Below, one piece after another: positions 52,864 to 61,800 of a stretch of DNA of 64,000 bases. The notes under the pieces were generated by a model. It searched no databases. It was not told where the DNA came from and saw only the letters and a list, made by a program, of their open reading frames with translations. Position 1 is the first letter of the stretch, and every line of letters starts with the position of its first letter. The translations under genes were made by a program, and so were the position numbers. The DNA is taken from positions 5,416 through 69,415 of the forward strand of contig CAYSWH010000005.1 of the NCBI GenBank assembly GCA_964434775.1. The letters run 5' to 3'. Source of the stretch: CAYSWH01 sp964434775. Lineage in GTDB: Bacteria; Patescibacteriota; JACMRA01.

Positions 52864-53879
52864 TGATTTAACACATATTTAAAAAGCTCTTTATTGTAAT
52901 ACATAGCGTTAAAACCGGACAAACCCAAATTCTTACTGATAAAACTCTGACCGACGCTGTTGTCTGTAACCGGCCCTGAAATTGCATTTAAAGGTAGCCC
53001 AATTTCTTCACATACTTCAGCCAGTTTTGCTGCACCCATGGGATCATGAGCACAACCGATATGTGCTGCCGTATTAGCCTGAATCTCTAAGTCTTCCAAA
53101 ATTTCCATTACCCCATATTCTCCGTAAACTCCGTCTCCCAATTCAACCACAATAAAATCGGGCCTATCCTTGGAAAGGTAATTGATAGCCCCTTTGGTAA
53201 TTTTCACTGCCAATCCATCCTGTTCAACAGTAGAGGTTAAGCCTGCTTCCAAAAAAGAAATTGCTTTTTTGGCTCCATAGTCTTTCATTTTTTCTACATC
53301 CTTAAGAGAGGCTACCCCGGCCATTTTGGTGGCATAAATTTTCATACCGTGCCTAGAAGCATGAGCAATTATTTCAGAGGCGACCGAAGTTTTACCTACA
53401 TGCATACAAGTTCCGCTAATAATAATCAAGGGTGAAGGGTTTATCAATTTTTCCGCCGGTGCAAACTCCGCTCGGTCTTTTATATTAACAGCTTTACCGT
53501 CTCTAATTACGACCCCTTGAATCCTTACCGGAAAAGCATGGCCAACCTCGGTTACATTTTCGCTTACGCAAACTCCGGCAACTCCGGCTAAGTTTAGCAC
53601 TTGAATAACATCCCCGGCTTCCAATTTTTCCGGAATTTTACCTACAAAACCTTTGAGTGCCCGTCTGTTACCCAGTGCCAGAGCTACAATGTCTCCTTTT
53701 TTGAGTGTAGAGAAGCGACCGGAAGGTAACTCTAGTTGGTTATACTCCCTCTTTTCTTCTAAAACTTCACCAACTACAACCAACCCTTCTTGAGCCGAAA
53801 TTGTTTGACTTATTTCTTCTTCATGCTGAATATTTGCATTTTTGGTAACGGACCCGATTTTATCAATTGAGATCTGCAT
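52848..53879 (-). CDS. P-loop DUF1611-like protein, candidate glutamate N-acyltransferase
   Basis: 343 residues. N-terminal beta-rich domain 1-145 and a P-loop domain 150-343 with GTCMHVGKT at 156-164, then IYATKMAGVA, and DFIVVELGDGVYGEYGVMEI as a Walker-B-like strand. This resembles DUF1611 proteins, one of which (DgcN) is reported to be a D-glutamate N-acetyltransferase. It lies inside the arginine operon, overlapping argC, and no ArgA, ArgJ or GNAT gene is present. I infer it makes the N-acyl-glutamate that ArgB uses, but the assignment to DUF1611 is by eye, and a regulatory or scaffold role is possible. Confidence 0.55.
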   Translation of the reverse strand: MQISIDKIGSVTKNANIQHEEEISQTISAQEGLVVVGEVLEEKREYNQLELPSGRFSTLKKGDIVALALGNRRALKGFVGKIPEKLEAGDVIQVLNLAGVAGVCVSENVTEVGHAFPVRIQGVVIRDGKAVNIKDRAEFAPAEKLINPSPLIIISGTCMHVGKTSVASEIIAHASRHGMKIYATKMAGVASLKDVEKMKDYGAKKAISFLEAGLTSTVEQDGLAVKITKGAINYLSKDRPDFIVVELGDGVYGEYGVMEILEDLEIQANTAAHIGCAHDPMGAAKLAEVCEEIGLPLNAISGPVTDNSVGQSFISKNLGLSGFNAMYYNKELFKYVLNQCLKK

Positions 53880-53935
53880 ATTTTTTTAATAGTTAAATAA
53901 ATAAAAAATTATAGTACTTTGAGTCAAGTATTTAA

Positions 53936-54940
53936 TTATTGTAAAAGCTTAGAAATAATAGCAATTTGTGACCACATTCGATTTTCGGCCCCCTCGATTA
54001 TTTTTGATTTCGACGACTCAAGAACCTCATCGGTAGCTACTATGTTTCGACGAATCGGCAGGCAGTGCATAAAAATTGCTTCCTTAGTTAAATCCATTTT
54101 TTTTTGATCAATAATCCAGTCGTTAAATTGAAGACGATGTTTTTTCTCCTGCTCCCACTCTCCGAAAAATTCTAAAGAAGCCCAACTTTTGGCAACCACC
54201 ACTTCTGCTCCCTGCAAGGCTTCTTCCTGGTTATTAGTAATTGTTAGTTTTCCGTCAAAATTTTGTGTCATTTGCAAAACCGACCTGTCCAAATTAAATC
54301 CGGGAGGGTGAGACAAAGTGACCTCCATTCCAAAAACCAAAGGAGTTAGTAATTGCGAATGAGCGGTAGCTAACGGTAAAGGCTTGGGGTGAGGTGCCCA
54401 AGTCAAAACAAACTTTTTCCCTTTCACTTGGCCCAGATTTTCCGTAATAGTCTGCATATCCGCTATTGATTGGCAAGGGTGAAAAAGGTTGGACTCCAGA
54501 TTTATTACGGGTTTGGAAGAATATTTGGCCAATTGATTTAAGGCTTCGTCTTTCTTTAATTCTGACCAAGTGCTTAAAGCAGATCTTTCTTTATTCATCA
54601 AATCACATTTTCTTAGACCTATTAAATCAGAATAGCTTGCAACCACTGGAGCTGCTTCTTTAATATGCTCTTGAGTATTTCCATCCATTGTTGCACCCTC
54701 AGCATACTCAAAATCCCAGGAATCACCTGCATTCAAAACATTTACTTGTCCGCCGGCTTTTTTCATGCCGGACTCAAAGGACAGCCTGGTTCTTAAAGAA
54801 GGGTTGGCAAAAATCAAGGTCAAAATTTTACCGGCAAAATCAGGCAAAGGTCTAATCCCTTTCTTGTAATCTATGGCTAATTTAATTATTTCTTTTTGCT
54901 CTGTGGGAGAAAACTCTTGACCGGTTAAAAAGTGTTTCAT
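53936..54940 (-). CDS. N-acyl-ornithine carbamoyltransferase (AOTCase/SOTCase type)
   Basis: 334 residues. Carbamoyl-phosphate site NPSLRTR at 46-52, W75, then ATMDGNTQEHIKE at 83-95, NLESNLFHPCQSIADMQ, LTWAPHPKPLP, AKSWASLEFFG and MHCLPIRRN. These match N-acetyl- and N-succinyl-ornithine carbamoyltransferases of Xanthomonas and Bacteroides, not ordinary ArgF. The residue that decides the acyl group is Glu92 in Xanthomonas and Pro90 in Bacteroides; here it is Gln90, so the acyl group cannot be predicted. Five bases after argG. Confidence 0.88.
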   Translation of the reverse strand: MKHFLTGQEFSPTEQKEIIKLAIDYKKGIRPLPDFAGKILTLIFANPSLRTRLSFESGMKKAGGQVNVLNAGDSWDFEYAEGATMDGNTQEHIKEAAPVVASYSDLIGLRKCDLMNKERSALSTWSELKKDEALNQLAKYSSKPVINLESNLFHPCQSIADMQTITENLGQVKGKKFVLTWAPHPKPLPLATAHSQLLTPLVFGMEVTLSHPPGFNLDRSVLQMTQNFDGKLTITNNQEEALQGAEVVVAKSWASLEFFGEWEQEKKHRLQFNDWIIDQKKMDLTKEAIFMHCLPIRRNIVATDEVLESSKSKIIEGAENRMWSQIAIISKLLQ

Positions 54941-54945
54941 AGATC

Positions 54946-56142
54946 TTAAGTTTTAGAACTTTGGTTAATAAAAGAAGTTATGCTCTCAAGACCATACAAT
55001 TTACAAAAACCTTCCGCATCTCGTCCGTCCCAGGCTCCGTTTTTTTCTCCGTATATAGCCCCCTTACCAAATAGGCTGTTTGGACTTTCTAAGGAAGAAA
55101 TAGTCAGGTTTCCCCGGTAAATCCTAATCTTGACCTTCCCTGTAACCGGCTTACTAGCCGAATCAAAGAAAGCTTCCAAATTACTAATCAGCGGATCAAA
55201 ATAAAGTCCTTCATGAATTAGGTCTCCGTACAAATTACCTAAGTGATTTTTCCAAAAAATTTGCTTGGAGGTTAGTACTAATTTATCCAACTCAGAACCT
55301 GCTTTAATTAATAGTTTGATTGCCGGCGACTCAAAGGCAACTCGCGCTTTCACTCCAATAATTGTGGTGCCGATATGATAATCCTTCCCAAAACCGTACT
55401 TAGCAGCCAAATAGTTAAGCTTTTTGATAATTTCTACTCCTGAAAAAGATTGCTCATTTAATTTTACGGGTAAACCTTCTTTAAACTCAATTTCCACCTC
55501 CAGCTGGTCATCAGGCAAATCAGCAGAAGAGCATACGGAAGGAAATATATTTTCCGGAATTTCCTGCTTCGTATCATGGGTTTCCTTTCCGCCAATGGTA
55601 GTGCCTAAAAGACCGATGTTAATTGAATAATCTTTGGTTTCTTCAGAAACCGGAAATCCTTTTTTTCTAAGGTATTCTACTTCTTCAGCCCTTTGCAAGC
55701 CGTGCTCTCTAATCGGAGCAAGAATTCGTGCATGAGGTAAATATGCCTGGATAGCAGTTTCAAACCTGACTTGATCATTACCTGCTCCGGTAGAACCGTG
55801 AACGATTGTCGAAACTTCTTCATTCTGGGCCACTTGGGCAATTTTTTGAGCAATTAAAACTCTCTCCGGACCAACACAAGCAGGGTAAACACCACCTTTA
55901 AGATAACCGGCCTTCAAGATATAACTTGCAAACTGTTCGTAAAGATCTTTTTCAGCTTCAATCATGAAGTGCTTGGATGCTCCGTATTGTTTTGACTTAT
56001 TTGCAATACCCTTTATCTCTTGAATGGAAAAGCCTCCGGTGTTAACTGAAACGGTTATAACTTCGTATCCTTTGTCGACAAGATAGGGAACGCAAAAACC
56101 TGTATCAAGGCCTCCCGAAAATGCTAAAATTGCTTTTTTCAT
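54946..56142 (-). CDS. argG: argininosuccinate synthase
   Basis: 398 residues. ATP pyrophosphatase loop ILAFSGGLDTGFCVPYLVD at residues 4-22, VHGSTGAGNDQVRFE near 114, and PIREHGLQRAEEVEYL. First gene of the arginine operon and preceded by a leader-peptide attenuator (56207-56332). Joins citrulline and aspartate. argH is not in this window. Confidence 0.94.
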   Translation of the reverse strand: MKKAILAFSGGLDTGFCVPYLVDKGYEVITVSVNTGGFSIQEIKGIANKSKQYGASKHFMIEAEKDLYEQFASYILKAGYLKGGVYPACVGPERVLIAQKIAQVAQNEEVSTIVHGSTGAGNDQVRFETAIQAYLPHARILAPIREHGLQRAEEVEYLRKKGFPVSEETKDYSINIGLLGTTIGGKETHDTKQEIPENIFPSVCSSADLPDDQLEVEIEFKEGLPVKLNEQSFSGVEIIKKLNYLAAKYGFGKDYHIGTTIIGVKARVAFESPAIKLLIKAGSELDKLVLTSKQIFWKNHLGNLYGDLIHEGLYFDPLISNLEAFFDSASKPVTGKVKIRIYRGNLTISSLESPNSLFGKGAIYGEKNGAWDGRDAEGFCKLYGLESITSFINQSSKT

Positions 56143-56206
56143 ATCTCAGTTATTGAATAAATGTAAATTTTTAAAGTAGTTGAATCTTTTTTAAAAAGAA
56201 GAAAAT

Positions 56207-56232
56207 AAAAAAACTTCCGGTAACTCGGAAGC
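56207..56232 (-). terminator. attenuator terminator in argG leader
   Basis: On the minus strand CTTCCG (56231-56226), loop AGTTAC, CGGAAG (56219-56214), then seven T (56213-56207). Its 5' arm can instead pair with CGGAAGC at 56275-56269 (anti-terminator), which can itself be sequestered by CGCTTC at 56296-56291. Confidence 0.88.
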
Positions 56233-56257
56233 AGATAAGAATAAAATAGTAAACAAA

Positions 56258-56332
56258 CTAACTCGTACGCTTCCGGACTTCAAGTAAGATGAAGCGGCGA
56301 GAGAGGTTAGAAAAAGATTTAAAGCTAAACAT
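56258..56332 (-). CDS. arginine leader peptide (attenuation)
   Basis: 24-codon reading frame, ATG at 56332, TAG at 56260-56258, too short for standard gene calling. Arginine codons at positions 12, 13, 20 and 22 (CGC CGC, CGG, CGT), in a genome where such GC-rich Arg codons are not the usual choice. The tandem CGC codons form the start of hairpin arm 1 (56296-56291), so a ribosome stalled there for lack of arginyl-tRNA frees arm 2 to pair with arm 3 and stops the terminator from forming. This is the classical attenuation layout, here for the argG operon. Confidence 0.82.
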   Translation of the reverse strand: MFSFKSFSNLSRRFILLEVRKRTS

Positions 56333-56363
56333 TTCGCTATAAATTAAAATAGGAAAGAATTTA

Positions 56364-56392
56364 ATTTCATCAAAATTTTCCGAATCTGTCAA
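56364..56392 (-). promoter_or_regulatory. promoter of arginine operon
   Basis: Minus strand TTGACA (56392-56387), 17 bases, TGAAAT (56369-56364). Transcript would start about 25 bases before the leader ATG. A plus-strand TTGACA at 56413-56418 lies back to back with it and may belong to carA, though its -10 is weak. Confidence 0.65.
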
Positions 56393-56485
56393 CAGAATAA
56401 CTTACTTTCACGTTGACAATGAGCAAAAAAAGTTTTAACTCTCGCTAAGAAAATTGCTTCTTTTGTAAATAAGTCAAAAAACAAA

Positions 56486-56590
56486 ATGGTGGGTATTTCT
56501 AGAAAAAATAACTTTATTAATTGGTTCTGGCCGATTATTATGTGCACCATCAAAGGGAAGATGCAATTATTTATTGGTGACTTTTATTAA
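56486..56590 (+). CDS. possible leader peptide of carA
   Basis: 34-codon open frame ending 8 bases before the carA terminator hairpin. It has no run of Arg codons (one Arg, two Trp near NWFW), so the control logic is unclear. Reported because it sits where a leader peptide would, not because the composition supports it. Confidence 0.22.
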   Translation: MVGISRKNNFINWFWPIIMCTIKGKMQLFIGDFY

Positions 56591-56598
56591 TCTATCGA

Positions 56599-56625
56599 TC
56601 TGGGAAGTATTCCCGGATTTTTTTT
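56599..56625 (+). terminator. terminator directly upstream of carA
   Basis: Stem TCTGGGAA / TTCCCGGA with loop GTA and eight T, ending 11 bases before the carA ATG. No gene lies upstream on this strand, so it is probably an attenuator. AAAGGGAAG near 56554-56562 could pair with the 3' arm as an anti-terminator (5 bp). Confidence 0.8.
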
Positions 56626-56636
56626 GAAAAAACGTT

Positions 56637-57842
56637 ATGAAACAAGCTCAATTAATTCTTCAAAATAACCGGATCTTTAGAGGTCAGGGTTTGGGAACTA
56701 GCGGCTACACTTACGGAGAGGTTGTCTTTAACACATCCATGAGCGGTTACAGCGAATCTATCACCGACCCTTCATATGCCGGCCAAATTCTCACTTTTTC
56801 TTACCCTCTTATTGGCAACTACGGTTTTTCTCCCGATTGGGGAGAGTCCAAAATGGTTCATGTCAGCGGGATAGTGGTTTCCCAGCTCTCCAAGAAGAGT
56901 TTTCATAATCAAAAAGAATTGGCTTTGGAAGAAGTTTTGGAAAAATATCAAAAAGGCGGTATCTCAGACATAGATACCAGAGAATTAGTCAAAATCATCC
57001 GTAACACCGGCACCATGCCGGCAGTTCTAATAGTCGGTAAAGAAGGGGAATATCTTCAAGAAGACTTAACTTACGAGCAGGCCTTGGAAAGAGTACATAA
57101 TTCAAATGATGTTGGTTTTACTGACTGGGTCAATAGGGTCAGGCCGGAGGAAATTAAAATTTATCAAAGTCAACAACCCGAAAGTGATAATTCTGCGGAA
57201 ACAATAGAAGATATTTGCGAGTACCAACCAAACCCAAGCTTGAAGGACGAAAAACAAACTATTGGTCTAATTGACTGCGGAGCAAAAGAAAATATCATCC
57301 GAGAACTTTGTAAAAGACAATTTCGAGTAGTGGTTTTTCCGGCGGATACAGACTTTGAAATAATGAAAGGATATGATCTAGACGGTTTTGTTATTTCTAA
57401 TGGACCGGGCGACCCTAGAGATTATCCATATGTACATAGTACAGTACAAAAAATTCTTCAAAGTGATAAACCGGTACTAGGTATTTGCTTAGGCCATCAG
57501 TTAATAGCACACACTATCGGAGCTGAGATTTTTAAGATGAAGTTCGGAAATCGGGGAATCAATCAACCGGTTGTAAATTTACTGGACGGGAAGGCCTATC
57601 TAACTTCTCAAAATCATAGCTATGCGGTCAAACCGGAGACTTTGCCGGAAGACTGGGAGGTTCTGTTTAAGAATCTAAATGATGATACCGTAGAAGGATT
57701 AAGACACAAAAACAAGTCTATTTTTAGTGTGCAGTTTCATCCGGAAGCCTGCGGCGGACCTAGAGATACCAACTTCCTTTTTGACGATTTTGCTAAATTA
57801 GTTAAGCAGCGTATTTCTACCAAAAAACCTAATTTTTCATAA
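56637..57842 (+). CDS. carA: carbamoyl-phosphate synthase small subunit
   Basis: 401 residues. N-terminal domain with FNTSMSGYSESITDPSYAGQ; C-terminal glutaminase with ISNGPGDPRD, catalytic Cys in LGICLGHQLIAHTIG, NHSYAV, and His/Glu in SVQFHPEACGGP. Supplies ammonia to CarB. Separated from carB by one unrelated gene. Preceded by an attenuator-like hairpin at 56599-56625. Confidence 0.94.
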   Translation: MKQAQLILQNNRIFRGQGLGTSGYTYGEVVFNTSMSGYSESITDPSYAGQILTFSYPLIGNYGFSPDWGESKMVHVSGIVVSQLSKKSFHNQKELALEEVLEKYQKGGISDIDTRELVKIIRNTGTMPAVLIVGKEGEYLQEDLTYEQALERVHNSNDVGFTDWVNRVRPEEIKIYQSQQPESDNSAETIEDICEYQPNPSLKDEKQTIGLIDCGAKENIIRELCKRQFRVVVFPADTDFEIMKGYDLDGFVISNGPGDPRDYPYVHSTVQKILQSDKPVLGICLGHQLIAHTIGAEIFKMKFGNRGINQPVVNLLDGKAYLTSQNHSYAVKPETLPEDWEVLFKNLNDDTVEGLRHKNKSIFSVQFHPEACGGPRDTNFLFDDFAKLVKQRISTKKPNFS

Positions 57843-57861
57843 CAAGAATATTTTCCCAAAC

Positions 57862-58791
57862 ATGCTCTACCCGACAATTGAACCATTTAAAACTCACCGC
57901 CTAAAAGTTTCAAATCTGCATGAATTATACCTGGAAGAATCAGGAAATAAAAACGGAAGACCGGTCATTTTTGTTCACGGTGGCCCGGGTAGCGGCACCA
58001 AACCGGATCACAGACAATATTTTGACCCGAAAAAATATCGCATAATCCTTTTTGATCAAAGAGGTTGCGGTCAAAGCACACCTAACGGAGAAATTAAGGA
58101 AAATACCACAAAAGAGCTCATTGAGGATATTGAGGCCATCAGAAGGTACTTGAATATTGAAAAGGTGGTTCTCTTTGGAGGGAGTTGGGGTTCCACCTTG
58201 AGCCTGGTATACGCTCAAAAATATCCGCAAAATGTGGAAGGTATGATTTTAAGAAGTGTCTTTTTGGGTGATCAAGAAGCTTTGGACTGGACCTTCAAAT
58301 TCGGAGCCGGAGAGGTTTTTCCGGAGTACTGGGAAAAATTTAAAAACTATATTCCTGAGAGTGAACAAACTGATCTCCTGCAAGCTTATAATCAAAGAAT
58401 ATTTTCCGGGGAAGAGGAAGAAAGCAAAGAAGCCTTGGTTAACTTTGGGATTTGGGAGGCCCAAACGGCTAGTTTAGTTCCCAATGAGAAAAAAATAAAT
58501 GAATTTAGGAATAGCAGGCAGTTTCTTACTTCAGCCAAAATGGAGGCATACTACTTTATAAACAAGTGCTTTCTGGAAGAGGATCAAATAATTAAAAATA
58601 TGGATAAGATCGCAAACCTTCCGGGTATTATAATCCACGGACGTTACGACGTACTTTGCCCGTTAAGCGGAGCTTACAAACTCCACAAACGTTGGCCAAA
58701 TTCAAAGCTACATATAGTCCCGGTAGTCGGTCACTGCGAAGAGGGAGAAATGACTGACTTGCTGGTTGAAGCGGCCGATAGTTTTGCCTAA
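57862..58791 (+). CDS. proline iminopeptidase-like alpha/beta hydrolase
   Basis: 309 residues, S33 family. HGGPGSGTKPDHRQYFDP at about residues 34-51, FDQRGCGQSTP, nucleophile Ser in GGSWGSTLSL near 110, Asp in HGRYDVLCPL and His in VGHCEEGE. Would remove N-terminal proline from peptides. Wedged between carA (20-base gap) and carB, an unusual place; possibly linked to arginine/proline metabolism, but no direct evidence. Confidence 0.88.
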   Translation: MLYPTIEPFKTHRLKVSNLHELYLEESGNKNGRPVIFVHGGPGSGTKPDHRQYFDPKKYRIILFDQRGCGQSTPNGEIKENTTKELIEDIEAIRRYLNIEKVVLFGGSWGSTLSLVYAQKYPQNVEGMILRSVFLGDQEALDWTFKFGAGEVFPEYWEKFKNYIPESEQTDLLQAYNQRIFSGEEEESKEALVNFGIWEAQTASLVPNEKKINEFRNSRQFLTSAKMEAYYFINKCFLEEDQIIKNMDKIANLPGIIIHGRYDVLCPLSGAYKLHKRWPNSKLHIVPVVGHCEEGEMTDLLVEAADSFA

Positions 58792-58842
58792 CATGATTCA
58801 CACTTAAACACATCAATATTTTTAGAACTCAGAAAAATCAAT

Positions 58843-61800
58843 ATGTCTAACAGCCTCAAAAAAATTCTCATTATCGGATCAGGACCAATAATCATCGGAC
58901 AAGCAGCCGAGTTTGACTATTCCGGCACCCAAGCCTGTCTGGCAGCTAGAGAAGAAAGGATCGAAACAATCTTGGTTAATTCCAACCCTGCCACTATTCA
59001 AACAGATCCGGACATTGCTGACAAAGTCTACATTGAACCTTTAAACCCGACAATTTTGGAGAAAATAATCGCCAAGGAAAAACCGGGTGGAGTTTTGGCT
59101 ACCGTCGGCGGTCAAACAGGACTAAACTTGGGGACCAAACTTCAAGAGTTGGGCATTTTGGAAAAATATAATGTTAAGTTTTTAGGTACAGACTATAACT
59201 CCATCAAACAAGGGGAGGATAGGGGGTTGTTTAGAGACCTAATGATGTCTATCAAGCAGCCGGTACTCCCTTCCAAAAGTGTTAAATCGATAGAAGAAGG
59301 TCTGGAATTTGCCAAGACCATCGGCTTTCCGGTCATTTTAAGAGTGGCCTACACCCTGGGCGGCACGGGAGGAAACACGGCCTTTGATGAAAACGACCTT
59401 AAAGAAAAATTGGATTTTGCTTTAAAAGCAAGCCCTGTAGGCAGCACGCTGCTGGAAAAATCTATCTTGGGATGGGGAGAATTTGAATATGAAATGATAA
59501 GAGATAGTAGCGGAAACAAATTGATGATTTGTAATATGGAAAATATTGACCCCATGGGTGTACATACCGGAGAGTCTATTGTTGTAGCTCCCGGACAAAC
59601 CCTTTCTGATAGAGACCATCAACTACTCCGAACCAGTGCTTTTAAAATCGTAGATGCTTTGGATATTAGGGGCGGATGTAATATTCAATTTGCTCTAAAT
59701 AGATTTACCGGAGAATATTATGTAATAGAGGTGAACCCTAGACTAAGTCGTTCATCGGCACTAGCTTCCAAGGCTACCGGTTACCCGATAGCCAGGGTTG
59801 CCACCAAGATCGCTCTTGGCAAAAACCTGCCGGAAATAACTAACGGAATTACGGGAAAGACGACCTTCTTTGAACCGTCCTTAGATTATGTAGTCACTAA
59901 AATTCCCAGATGGCCCGATGATAAATTTCCGGAAATGGATAAAACCCTTGGAATTACAATGAAATCAACCGGTGAAGTAATGGCAATCGGACGCAACCTG
60001 GAGGAATCCTTGTACAAGGCCATTCAAAGTCTGGATATAAAGCAAACTGTTCTACCAAACGGGGAAGAACTAAATCATGAAAATCAACTAACAAAACAAA
60101 CTGAAAATTTGGAAGAAGTAAAAAAGAAAATTGCAACCGGCAACACCAGAAGACTGCAACATATTTTCTTGGGTTTTAGAATGGGTCTAAGTGCTCAAGA
60201 CATTACCGACTTAAGTCAGATTCATCCTTGGTTCACTGAAAAAATGTACGACCTATATCTCAAAAGACACCAAGTACTACAAAATATTCAAACTTATAAA
60301 ATGGTAGATACTTGTGCCGGAGAGTTTGAGGCTAAAACTCCATATTTTTACTCTGCTTCCGGTGGAGAAAACGAGGCTACGGAAGACCTTTATTACCGCT
60401 ATGATGAAAACTACGATTATTTGATAGACAAGGCTAATAAAGACTGTCGGGAGTTAGTGGTCGATGCTTTGATTTTTAATCAAGAAGGAAAAGTATTTGT
60501 CCAAAAAAGGAGGTCCGAAAGAAAATTCCTACCTAATTGTTGGGGGGTTGTCGGCGGTCATTTTCGGGAGGATCAAAGTATTCGGGACTGTCTGGATAGA
60601 ATAGTATTTGAGGAAACCGGCTGGAGATTAAATAGAATTAAAAGTATTTTAGAAATCAGGGACTGGGAGTTTGAAGGAGTTAAAAAAAGAACTGTAGTTT
60701 TCGACGTCGAGGTAGAAGGAGACTTGAACATGCCTAAGTTGGAATTTGATAAAGTTTCCGGCTTTTTATGGATTTCCAAAAGTGACCTGCCTCTTTTTTA
60801 TGAAAATAAAAATTACGGAGAAAGACTTATGTATAAGGTTTGTAAGAAAGGTCTGGAGATGCATAATGAACCGAAAAAAGTTATCATTCTGGGTTCCGGC
60901 CCTATTCGTATCGGTCAAGGAGTGGAGTTTGATTATCTTACCGTACACGCCGTCAGAGCTTTGCAAAAAATGGGTATTAAGGCTATAATCGTAAATAACA
61001 ACCCGGAAACTGTTAGCACAGATTATACTACTTCAGATAGGCTTTATTTTGAACCGCTTACTCCTGAATTTGTAGAAAAGATTGTAGAGAACGAAAAAGA
61101 CGGACTGCTGGGAGTCATTGCTCAATTTGGCGGACAAACGGCTATCAACTTAGCCAAACCGCTGGAAGAAAGGGGCTACAACGTTCTGGGAACTACGGCC
61201 CAGGCTATTGATCTGGCAGAAGACAGAGAAAAAACGGGGAAAATAGTCAAAGACTTGGGTTATGCCATGCCGGACTGGGCTATTACTTTTTCCAAAAATG
61301 AGGTTAAACAGAAAGTACAAGAAATTGGCTATCCGGTTCTTCTTAGACCTTCCTTCGTCTTGGGCGGTGAAGGAATGATTACTGCAAAAAATAGAGAAGA
61401 TGTAGAAAACTATCTGGAAGCACATTTCCCTGAACATAAAAACAGTGATTACCATTTTGAAAAGCCGTTGTTGATTGATAAATTTATTGACGGGGCAATT
61501 GAAGTAGATGTTGATTTTATCAGCGACGGAGAAAAAACCTACTGTTTTATCCTGGAACAACTCGATCAAGCCGGAATTCATTCCGGAGATAGTAGCTGCG
61601 TATTTCCTTCCCAAAACCTTAGTCGAGAAATATTGGATAAACTGGTAGAAATAACTCGAAAAGTAAGTAAAGCCTTTGGAGTAATCGGAATCGGTAACTT
61701 GCAATGTGCCGTCAAGGACGGACAAATCTATGTCATTGAGGTTAACCCCCGTGCCTCAAGGACTGTACCTTTTGTTTCCAAGTGCTTGGGCTTTTCTCTA

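Noticed and set aside
49020..56142. LysW-carrier-type arginine/lysine pathway
   Set aside because: ArgC has an HHPxR block that recalls LysY, but there is no LysW gene or ArgX/LysX ligase, and an acyl-ornithine carbamoyltransferase is present.
61150..61725. 191-codon open frame antisense to carB
   Set aside because: Lies wholly opposite a conserved ATP-grasp region; shadow of codon bias in carB.
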